Shown: piece after piece, positions 1-11,600 of the stretch
How positions within the stretch are numbered: position 1 is the first letter of the stretch
Layout of the letters: the number at the start of each line of letters is the position of its first letter
NCBI GenBank assembly: GCA_012845835.1
Contig: JABAKD010000002.1
Coordinates: 496,001 to 560,000 of the forward strand
DNA: 64,000 bases
Direction: 5' to 3'
Source: Undaria pinnatifida
Taxonomy: Eukaryota > Sar > Phaeophyceae > Laminariales > Alariaceae
The notes under the pieces: model-generated
What the model saw: only the letters and a program-made list of their open reading frames with translations
Told to the model about the DNA's origin: nothing
Database searches by the model: none
Position numbers and translations under genes: made by a program

Positions 1-146
1 GCGGCATGGATGGCTCTCGAAAGATAATGAGGTGATATCCTGTGCGTGAAGTTTTTATTAATGTGGCGGATTTCGATATTTGGTGGGGCGTTTGAGTATA
101 TTATTGTGGACAGTGTGTTGCCCTCACAAAAACCGTTATTTCTATA

Positions 147-1188
147 AATACATACATACATACATACATACATTCATACATACATACATACATACATACA
201 TACATACATACATACATACATACATACATACATACATACATACATACATACATACATACATACATACATACATACATACATACATACATACATACATACA
301 TACATACATACATACATACATACATACATACATACATACATACATACATACATACGTACATACATACATACATACATACATACATACATACATACATACA
401 TACATACATACATACATACATACATACATACATACATACATACATACATACATACATACATACATACATACATACATACATACATACATACATACATACA
501 TACATACATACATACATACATACATACATACATACATACATACATACATACATACATACATACATACATACATACATACATACATACTACATAATACATA
601 CATACATACATACATACATACACATACATACAATACATACATACATACATACTACATACATACATACATACATACATACATACACATACATACATACATA
701 CATACTACATACATACATACATACATACATACATACATAACATAACATACTACATACATACATACCTACGTACGTACGTACGTACGTACGTACGTACATA
801 CATACATACATACATACATACATACATACATACATACATACATACATACATACATACATACATACATACATACATACATACATACATACATACATCATAC
901 ATACATACATACATACATACATACATACATACATACATACATACATACATACATACATACATAACATACATACATACATACATACATACATACATACTAC
1001 ATACATACATACATACATACATACATACATACATACATACATACATACATACATACATACATACATACATACATACATACATACATACATACATACATAC
1101 ATACATACATACATACATACATACATACATACATACATACATACATACATACATACATACATAGGTACATAATACATTCATACATACG
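147..1188. repeat. CATA tetranucleotide microsatellite, about 1 kb
   Basis: Almost uninterrupted (CATA)n/(TACA)n for about one kilobase, with a few single-base interruptions and a short CGTA-rich patch near 770-795. All long open frames here (Tyr-Ile-His-Thr repeats on +, Met-Tyr-Val-Cys repeats on -) are artefacts of the repeat. Confidence 0.98.
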
Positions 1189-2700
1189 TGCCCAACGACA
1201 TCAGTTGTAGTTGTTGTTGTTGTTGTTGTCACATTAACTCTTGTCAAAAATTTAGAGTCCGTGGTCACACAAAGGTGCTGGAGCCCTAGGAAGATCCGCA
1301 AAACCAAGTGAAATCAAAATTCGTCAGGGAAATACTACGCTTTCCCGCCTAAAAACGCACGATACTGATTGCGCTGCCGGGGTTGTAACGAGGACCAATG
1401 ATAGGGACAGCTTACGCTATACCTACAATGGGACTCGAAGGGTGCGCCAGCTAGCGTTGGGCTGCGAAAGCAACTGAGTTAAATCAACACACGACGCGTA
1501 TGAAAATACGCGGAAGTGTGGTGAGCTAAAGCTTAATTTTTCCCCATCCGCCGGAGGATAAAAAAAAAAAAAAAAAAAAAAAAGATACGATTAGTGTGTG
1601 TGTGTTCTTCACATTAAACCGTTCTTCTACTCGCCGACATCCAGCACACCCAGTGTCCGTACTGATTCTTCACCCTAGAAAGATCAGCTCTGTGGTCACA
1701 AGCCACGACACAGAGATAATGCATCGTAATGCATTCGACAACGCAATGTCATGCCCTAGTACTGGGTACGACAGGCACAACATACATACGTCAGCAACAG
1801 AAATACATTGGAAGAGAGAAATACGAAATAAACAAAAACAAAAACAAGAACAAAAACAAAAAACAAAAAACAAAATAAGAAAACAAATAAAAACAAAGAT
1901 AAAAATAAAACAAAAAATGAAACAAACAAAATGAAGGGGAAATCGAAGAAACAACCCAACCGCAAAGGAGAGCCAAAGCTCGGAAAAGAAACATAATAAA
2001 ATGAAATAAAATAAAGTAAAGTAAAACCAAAATAAGATAATCCGAACACGAGCCAAAAACCTGGACACGCAAGGAGGGAACAAAGGGGAAAAAAAATACC
2101 CCAGAGAAAGACGAAAAGTGCTATGTACCTACTAGTCGGCCTGGTACCTTGCTACCCTGTCTGCCATCTCCTTCCTGCCTTCGTCCACCGCGGTCTCCCT
2201 TCTATTCCTCCTGTTGCCCCCCCTGCCCCCATTCCCTTGGACGGCTTTCCTTCTACTCCTCCTGTTTCCCCCCCTCCCCCCTTTGTGTTCTTCTCATTAA
2301 ACCAAAATACCTTGTAAAAGAGAGAAACAACGAAAGAAACCAAGACAAAATAAATAAATAAATAAATACAAAGGGGAGCCAAAGCACGGGAGATAGAAAC
2401 ATACCCCGAGCATGAGCCAAAATGGACATGCAAGGGGGAAAGAAAGGGAAAAAATCCCCCGGAAAAACGAAACAAGTAGAAGAAGGAAGACTGGGAGGGC
2501 CAAATAAAACAGGCTCGTCACCTACCCACCATGCAAGACTCCCTTCATAAGGATAAGAAGGGGAAAGAAAAAAAATAAAATAAAATAGAATAAATAAATT
2601 CACGGAAAAATCAATATTATTAATAGGACACCCAGAGCCCGTGCTGATTGTTCATCAATAGATAGATGTGGTGAAGGAGTGATAAAGGAAAAATGATGAA
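1189..2700. other. Low-complexity intergenic stretch without a gene
   Basis: Contains a short (TTG)n run near 1212-1230, a poly-A run at 1560-1583, an A-rich AAAAC/AAAAT stretch (about 1825-2040) and a C/T-rich stretch (about 2195-2285). A segment with 'gagccaaag ... cggga/cggaa ... gaaacata' occurs twice (about 1970-2110 and 2370-2475), so part of it is an old local duplication. Open frames on either strand are compositional. I see no splice-supported coding sequence. Confidence 0.7.
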
Positions 2701-3339
2701 AACCATAAACGTAATACCCCGAACAGCCCCGAAGCTCTGCACACTGCTGAGACCACGGACTTGATTATGAGAGAAACAACAACACCACGCGACGCGAAAT
2801 CCAAGCCTGTCTGTGAAGCCTGATATATTTTACTCCATCACAACTTGCAAACTATTCAAATGATGTACCAAAAAAACGATATTCTATACCTCGTACGAGG
2901 GGGTCCTGGTTTAAGAGAGACATTTTTTACATCAGGTAAAATGTCCTTTCCACGTGTACACTTGATACCTGATACCAAGTATAAACTAAAATACATACAG
3001 CCAGTAACTGCTGCTGCTGTAGTTTTCACTCCTTTTCCCTTCGCTTAAATAGCAGCCTCGCCTACCGCATACTCGTATTATAAAAGAATACCATAAAATA
3101 CACGACAATTGATACGTAATGTACGTAGACTATACGTACCAGGTTTTTAGGACGGACTAACAGCGAAGGCTTCGAGGGACCTTGGGACCACCCCCCGCTT
3201 CTCCGTAGAACGGCGGCGCCCGCTCTACTGCTGGCTCTTCCTCGTGCTCCCCACCGCGCCCTCACTCCGCCCACACCATTCCCTGCACGTATTTGTTCTC
3301 CGACCCTACTGACTGCTGATTGTGCTGAAGAAAGCTACA
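2700..3339 (+). promoter_or_regulatory. Upstream flank and probable 5' UTR of gene A
   Basis: This flank aligns, with gaps, to 42310-43007 upstream of gene B, so the duplication includes promoter sequence. The best-conserved part is about 3160-3339: the run through 'gcgcccgctctactgctg' to 'aaagctacaatg' is clearly related in both copies. A TATA-like 'attataaaagaa' lies near 3074-3085, about 260 bases before the ATG; I do not see it conserved upstream of B, so its role is unproven. The transcription start cannot be fixed from sequence. Confidence 0.5.
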
Positions 3340-3489
3340 ATGAAGACTGCTGTTGGGCTGGTGGCGGCCCTGGCATGGGCGCATGCCTTTGCCACTGCTC
3401 AGACTACTTACAGCGTGGAAGACTGCTCTGAGCTCGAGGCGTTATCTCCCTTCGCAGAAGATGCTGTCGTCGACTTCGCTGCATCACCG
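3340..3489 (+). CDS. Gene A exon 1: signal peptide
   Basis: Residues 1-50, phase 0, donor GTGAGT. It holds a hydrophobic signal peptide followed by TTYSVEDCSELEALSPF. Gene B exon 1 has the same length and three amino-acid differences. Confidence 0.9.
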
Positions 3490-5650
3490 GTGAGTTTTCA
3501 CGAAAACCTGCTGGTATTATTATTGTGCACTGTAAATATATTCTAGACTAGATATTTATTTGTAGCTGCGATGGCACAACTCTCTTATAATACTCACTCT
3601 GCTGCTTCTGCAGACTGCTGGATCAGTTGATCACAGGGATAATCTGTACTACTGTCGATACCCTTTTGTGTACATTTGTGTACATAGACACTACGGTTCC
3701 ACGCATTGCTCTAGCCTTAGGAACCGAAATGACCTTGCTGCTGCTGTATTTCGCAAGATATATAGACTATACGCACTGCTCTAGCCTTAAGAACCGAAAT
3801 GACCTTGCTTCTATCTGCTGTATTCCGCAAGATATGTAGCCTATGTGCACTGCTCTAGCCTAGGGAACCGAAATGACCTTACTGCCGCTGTATTTCGCAA
3901 GATATATAGTCTATATACGCACTGCTTTAGTGTATAGCCTTGGGAACGGAAATGACCTTGCTGCGCTGTATTTCGCAAGATATATATACGCACTTCTCTG
4001 GCCTTGGGAACTGAAATGACCTTGCTGCTGCTTTGTTTCGCAAGATATAGACTATGCGCCAGTCTCATAACGCGCACACTAATAACAAGAATAGTTGCAG
4101 TTAAATATTAGTAATACTGGAGTTGTGCAGGTTGGGGATTGTTGGAAATATCAGTTTAACATCAAGAACACACAATCAGAACACTTTCAAGCTGGTGAGA
4201 TGTGCACTGCTCTAACTCGCACCTATAGTTAACAGGCACCAGCCAGGTACTGCATATAGCAGCAGTAGCAGCATTGTAGTAGATCGAAGGGGTCGGTCAC
4301 CGATCAACAACTGCAACGAGCACAGACGCGCCCAATAGCGCGCGTGATCGGAGCACCTGCTAACCGCTATCACGCGCGGTTTTTAACAGAGGGGATTCGA
4401 CGAGGTTGTATATCTCAGATTCGCGACGATCTCCTGGCACATCGTGGCCTGACTCCCGACTTTATTTTTTTTATTTTTCTGGCGGAGGCATGAATTGCGT
4501 CAGCTATGATATAATTGTACCCAGTATGCGTGTACCACCTTTGGGTTGCTCGTGTTTTTTCCCTGGGGTATTCCTCCACTCTAGAGTGACTGGAACCTGT
4601 CCTGCGACCACGGACTTCATAATGGGTGATGATTAGAGACTAACAACAACAACAACAACAACAACATCTATCTCCAGATCTATTATTAGTCGCAGCTTCA
4701 AGTGTACCTGTTGTATTTGTTGCTCTTTCACCACAGAACAATTGAGCTGGAGACCCCGGGGTGAGTTCCAGACAGATGTTTTGCTGGGTAATTCTGATTG
4801 GCTAATCCTGACGCGGGAACGCAAGAAAAGGTATGCACTTTGATGTGTCTGGTAGAGTTCATCCTACCAGTTCGCGGTATGCAGTACGAGGTAGACAGAA
4901 GAGTAGTAGTCGTTGTTGTTCTCACAGGACAGGATTCAGTCACTCTGGAGCCGAGCAATAATGCCCCAGGGAAAACACAAACAACCCAAGGTGGTACACG
5001 CAAATAATACCACAGCTGACGCAATTTATGCCTCCACCAGAAACATGTAAAAGTGAAATCGGGAGTCAGCCTACGATGTGCCGGGTCCATACTGGTGCAT
5101 TCCTCTCACTCCTCGCGCCTGGAGAAACCGACTTGACCGCTTGCCACCCAAGAAGGACTACCGCGTACATATTGCACGTAGAGGTACTTACCTATCACTA
5201 CGCATACGCACGACAGACGCAAGTCAATTGGAAAGAAAAAAACAAAAAATGAACAGAAGATAGAAGGAAAGAAAAGGCAAGAAAGCGAAAAACGAAAAAA
5301 AAAGGAAAAAAAAGAAAAATACAACAAAAGTAAGAGACAAGACAAGACAAGAAGAAGAGGAAGAAAGGAAAGGACGAGAGGAAAAACGTCATACTATTAA
5401 TATGTAGCAGACCCTAGGAGCTGACAAAAGACGGCATTGGGCTCATAGAGGGTGTCAAGTGCATCGTTAATGACACTGGGGAGAGAACGCAACATGGCGA
5501 AGAAGTCAGGGCGGCCTTACGCTAGCTTGTGACTGCCATTAGGACGCCCACAAATTTGTAGTACCAGGTATGGACCATCCACCACGATGAAATGGGCCGG
5601 TTGGTTCTGCCTCCATCGATTTAATATAGCGAGAACAACAACAACAACAG

Positions 5651-5682
<32 letters not shown>

Positions 5683-8600
5683 AGAACAACAACAACAACA
5701 ACAACAACAGCAACAACAACAAATTCTACCATCTTGAAATTGGTACAGCTATGGACACTCCATCAAACCATACCAGGACGTACTATTAATGTCACAGCTG
5801 GAGTGTATATTTTCATTTTTTATAATACTGCTCTGTAGGCAGTTTGTCAGGCGTAACCACAGCAGTAGTAGCCGCCGGTTCCAGTACTGCAGTTAACTTT
5901 GCTGTAGAATGAGCTCGGTACTGGACGGGTGCTGGTGCTGACTGGGCTAGCTGTTGTATGCCGTGTGTGCAGTAGTTCAAGTCGGAATACGATGCTACTG
6001 CGAGCCTGGTGTGTACCAGGTGTTGAACTACTCTAGTCCCTGACCACGTGATGATATGTCTTCCACGCTAATCGTTTCATCACCCAGTCGTTCCGTCGGT
6101 TTGTGTCCGCACCATTTCTGGCCAATATCGATTGCGCCAAGGCCATTTCTTTTCAGGACTTTGTTCGTGGTCATAGTTTTCGTGCAAATTATCCCCAAAC
6201 AGCAGTACTTCCCGTTCATCAGGACGATAGACATCGCCATCAAGCACACAACACAACACAGGCGGGTTCCGAGCTAAAGCCGGACTGCTCTTCCGAGCTT
6301 GGAAAAAGGAGAAAGAAAAAAAAAAATCGACCTCATGGTTCGCTTTTAAACGGCCAAATACGACGTTTAAAAAAATGGCCCAAAAAAAAAAAGTTCCCCT
6401 TCGGATTTTTTTTTCTTTCTCCGAATTGCCGAACTTTTTTTTCTCGGACTTGGCGGCAATCGCTTCCGCTTGGTCGAATTAGGGGACGCAGAAAGTTGTT
6501 CAGACAAAAACTCGAGCCCGGAACCGAGAATAAAAAATCCCAGGAAATTTGAAATTGCTCAACTAAGGTCAGCTTTTGGGCAGCCGTAAGTCGACTCCAA
6601 AAACATAACTAGGACAATCCACTGATATCTTCGTGTTCCCCACCCTAAAATCACCTCATCAAATCGAAGTTTTACGGAGCTCTAATCAACGTGTGGATTG
6701 TTTTCCACGGGTGGGAGTTTTTCAGTCTAATCCTTAGTAAATCCCAGGTTATGCCCTCTTTTTGCACGTATCTTTGCGCAGCTGTATCAAGGTCAAATCG
6801 ATCCCGATCAAAAATCTAACGACGGATTCGTGATCTACACCCCAAAGTTACCGTAATATGAACATTTTATAAGATTCGGAGGCGTTTGAAATTTTTCTTG
6901 GGGGGCCCGCGGATGCTATTTTACCTCAATTTTAGCCAATTATTCGCGAGTAACTTACCATCACGACGGCCAAATAAAAAAAAAATGTATATTTCCGTAA
7001 TCCGCACAACCTAGCGGAAGTTCGTGCAATTTTTCAGAGCTCAAGTCCTCGTGGTTGCCGCGTTCTGAAAATCTCGTGAAAAATATCCGGCTTTACCTCG
7101 GAACCCGCCCCCACAGGTTCATCACTTCCGCACAAGTGATTGCTGACATTTTTAAATCGCTGGTTGCACCCAATCACGGGCTCCTCCTTCTGCCCCTTTC
7201 GCATATGGTTGTTTTTTTCCTTGCGTGTGCGTAGCGGGCAGCGTCAGCCGCCAGCGGAGCGAAGCTCTTATATTCCATGTATGCAGCAGTTGCGTGTAAA
7301 ACTTCGTATTTGTCCGCCTAATCCCCCTAACTAAGTTGGCGCCCCCCCAAGGCCTTATATGGTCATACGTTATGGTGGAACGGTTGATTATCGAGTGACA
7401 TGAAAGGTGTTTTGCATCCGTTCTCATTCAGCAAACGACTTGTTGCACTCTCATGAAAATGCCGTGATCACAGAAGTATGCGCTAAAAGAGTCCGGGCGT
7501 GTGTGATACCACAGTATACTGGAGGGCGAGTGGACGAGTGATGTCTGCGGCTCGTTTTTTGTCATTTGTCGCATTAGTTTTTACGTTATCTTCGTACGGG
7601 TTGGTCAATGGTCAGTCCCAAAAAAACTGGCTCGACACAGAAGGGTGTCTTTTTGAACCGCCAAAACCGCCTACAACACTAATCCCAAGTGGTTTGCCCC
7701 CCAAACCGTGTTTCCAGTTGTAGAGGCGGCAAGACACATCCGTCGGGGGTAGGGATGGACGCACGCTAGGATGTCATAGAGGTGGAACGTTTTTGCTAAA
7801 GCGGTTTCTAACTCGACGGGTTCGTTAACCCCAAAATAATGGCGGTATGTTCATTATGTTCATTTTTGTTCATTAATGTACGGCAATAGGTATTTCTCGT
7901 TGTGTATATAGGCCATGGTATTGGTACTGGTCGATCATGGTGGACCACTTGCAACTTGTTCCAACTCATAGTTTTGGTTACATATTCTGTATCATATCCG
8001 TATGAACGATATGGTACCTCAAGTTGAGGGCCTCAGCAACAAAAGCGCCGCACCTCTAGGGTATCGCAGCCAGCCGTAGCCTGCGTCGCCTTATTTGTAT
8101 CGTTGGTTTTTGTGGTGCTTGAAATTCGAGGGGCGCTGTACCCCACCCAACAGCGAACCTTGGCACAGATATCAAACATTGAAAAATGCAAGCTGTGTGT
8201 GATACTTCGTCGCGCTTGTTACGGGGTATGTTCGTCCTTTTGCAGTGCTGAATAACTCAAGATATCAAACAATTTTTAGTGCTGTTGCACCGTGTTCTGC
8301 CGTCTGGTTCAGCTTTGTCGGAGAAATTGTGGTTTCTCCAGCCCATGCGCCCGCCCCTCTTACTCATTATTTGTGGAACCGAGATGCACATGGCGGTCAC
8401 GGCAGTGCCTCCCTCCCTAGACTCGAATGGCTGTGAAGAATATGGCCCTTGGATGGGGCTATCTCACCATCACCACCGCGGCACGGCAGAAAGGACGCCC
8501 GGGTGAAGCGGTGTTGTGCCAGAGCAATATAATATGACACCTTTACTGGTGGCAGCAGCAGTTCTATTCGTTTCGTGTTCCAAGCACAATACCCCGGTCG

Positions 8601-11600
8601 CGATACGCGGTTTGGATCGCTTTGTGTGTCGATACCGCCTCACTCACACCGCAATAATATGGTACCCTTAGAATACACTCCAATGTTTCGACCCTATATC
8701 TGGGCCAGTTGGTTGATAACGGTGACGTTGCTGCAGGGCATGCAGAGCATGTCACGTAATCACGCCGACGCAAATATCTCGGCAATTCTGCTCCAGTATG
8801 AAATCAATTGCAGCACGTCCTTAGCAACGCGCATCCCCATCTGCTACGTGCTGCAATTTATTTCCCACCGGAGCAGAGTTGCCGAGACATTTGCGTCGAC
8901 TTGATTACGTGAAATACTACTGCTGTGTACCGTGCAACAACGTCGTCGTTATCAACCACCTGGCCCAGAGAAAGGGTCAAACCATTGGACTATACAATCA
9001 CCATAGGGCAGAAGCATCCGCCCTGCCGGCGGTCATTCACCACATGTGCCGTCCCTGAGATCTGCCTGGTTAGTACAGTTTTGTTGTATACCTGTAGCTG
9101 TTCGATGCAGCGTTCCCAAAACAGCATGTTCCTGCAAAAGAGTGGTTACCGCCTTATTGAGTGGAAATCGCAACCGTAAGCTGAGAAGACCATAATATTG
9201 GAAATCTTTCACCAAAAGACTTCATCAGCTTTTTTTATTAATGATACTTACCGCAGCGGTGATTGAGTCGTGATGAAAGGCGTGGAGGGCCGCCGGGCTT
9301 CCTCTCGACGGATTGTTTTCGTGTGTTCAAGTCCATGTTTGGTTGATGCTTTAGGTGACTATCCGTGCTAAATAGTTACTAATCCACCCGACCCCCGCCA
9401 CCCTGCCCGTTTCCTGCCTAACAGATATCATGCGATACCAATACCAACATGAGGGTGACGGATGGCGCCACAGTGGAGTTAACATCGTCTCTTGCGGAGT
9501 TGAACCTCGTCAACGTTCGATTCGTGCTGAGAAGCGCCTCCTCACTGGTGGTGTCGGCAGCCAACATTCAGTGGCAAAGCGAGGAGACAAACGATGTGAG
9601 CTCGGAGCTAATATCAATGCGTACTGGGCGAACTGGGTTCTTGCAATCGTCCACTCTGTAGTCGATTTAGTTTGAACAATTTGCGCAGGTACATTGCATG
9701 CAGGTGCACCTCGTGCACATCACCTATATATTCCGGTCGCGATACACAGATCGGGATTCGTCAACTCGCACTCGTCCGATTTTGATTCTCGCTTTGACGA
9801 GTGATACGAATAGAGATGCACATGCACCACTTTTTTTCAGAGATGTTCCTCAATTTGGGAGCTTAAGACCTCCCCCAAAAAAACTTATTTGGTGAAAATG
9901 AAACTGCTACCGGATGAAAAATGCCGTGGCCTAGGTGCACGACACGACAATCATCATCCAAAATAACGATAATGTTGTTTGTTTTTTCCGACCGTTTTGG
10001 GTTAAGGAGCCCCTTTATTCACGAAACGACAGTAGCCAAAAAAAGGTATACCTCTATCGTAGCCTGCGTCATTTCCAATACCAATTTTTGTATTCCTGGG
10101 ACATGGGATTGTAAAATCGGGGTTGGCCTTTAGTTTTCACAAAATCGTTTTTTCGGGGTGAGTGCGGTGCGGACTCGTAGAGCTGCTCATATATATGAGG
10201 AACCTCAGAAATAAACAACCTCGTGCAGCTCTACCATTGCAGCATGTCATCCTCATATTCTTCATATTTCCTCTTAATCCTTCCTCTTCATCCTTCTTCA
10301 TCCCTATCCTTCATCCTTCCTCTTCATCCTTTATCTGAATCCTATCTCTTCGGCTTTAACATGTGTCGTGCTGCCAACGGCCAGGACCGGAGTGGTGCTG
10401 CGCTAAACGTGAACTCGGGATGCACAGCAACCTTCAAAGAAGCCGTCACGTTCACCGGGTGCACCATAGTGGTAAGAAGATGATGCCAACCTTCAGCCTC
10501 ATGACGCCTGCTACAAGAGAAGGGGCGCTCTTTCGTCGAAAGCGTATATCTGACCGAGGAGCCTTTTCAAAACAGGAACTTCCCTAAACCGTTGGAAAAC
10601 GTTTTGCGTTTTGTGACACTATCTCATGTTTAGCTATCATAGGCGACAGAGTTGCACGTTGGTCAACTTATATATGTTTAGTCAACATCAGGTTTGGGGT
10701 GAGGTGTGTAGACGAGATTCCAACATCCGGGTACAGAGATAGGATAGTCCCAATCTTGCGGGTGACTCGGCCCGCTGAAAGCGGGGCACCAAAACATGCC
10801 CCTCCCACGGTCAAAACCCCGACTACTCACTACAAACCAATTGTCTTCGAATTGGAGCGAGACACCCACAGCGCTACGTCCACACTCCTGAGCTCCGCAA
10901 GAGCCCGGGGCTCTCAGCTGATGTAGGACACCCGACTTGATAGGTGGACCCAACGTGAGAAACAAAGCCGGAAACCCAGTGGGTGAATAAGTGTGTTCAT
11001 ATTCGGCGGGGCTCCCAACGGCAGTTACACTGTTAAGGTTTTTATGAATCTGCATGCCTATTCGTGTATAGTAAGCCCAGAATGGTTTTGGTGTATCTGC
11101 CCCCAGACGCTGCGGCAGGCCTCTTTTGTACCCTGGTACGCCATCACGTCATATATTTGAGTCCGTCGCCGCCATACCCACCGTGCCCCTTCCACAGAGC
11201 TATCCATGGGCAGACAAGGGCGGGGCCGTTTCTAACCAGGGAGATCTCGAGTTCCTGGGTGACGTCGTGATCATCGGGACGACAGAGGTGACTCAGGCGG
11301 CGGTAACGGGGGGCACGTGTAGGGAGCCTTGTGCCCTAGTGACGGTTGCTATGATGGAGCTAGCGCGGTTTGGTCAAACACGAATACGGCTTAAAGGGAT
11401 CCTCCTCAACTGCCGAACGATGCATTAGTTTGCCGGAATGGTGAAATGGTTTTCGTGACGTGCATGGGAATGTTAACCGATTTCTGCAACCGCTTTCGAT
11501 TGTTTTCAGAGTCAGCCCTTGAGCGAGACACCTTGTCCCTTTAGAGATTATAATCCCGATTATTGTACTGATTCCGAGTAGTTTGCCGCTGAAAATGAGT

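Noticed and set aside
80-1307. Long open frames rich in Tyr-Ile-His-Thr or Met-Tyr-Val-Cys
   Set aside because: They are translations of the CATA microsatellite and carry no gene signals.
4300-4385. tRNA-like hairpin around 'gcgcgtgatc ... atcacgcgcg'
   Set aside because: Only one clear stem, no cloverleaf or conserved T-loop. The counterpart in B (44690-44735) has lost the pairing.
7541-7723. Small frame with a signal-peptide-like start (MSAARFLSFVALVFTLSSYG ...)
   Set aside because: It lies in intron 1 of gene A and the frame is not kept in the homologous part of gene B (about 47750-47950). Probably chance.
8575-8904. Open frame conserved between A and B
   Set aside because: The conservation follows the long inverted repeat, not codon positions, and the frame starts and ends without splice or promoter logic.
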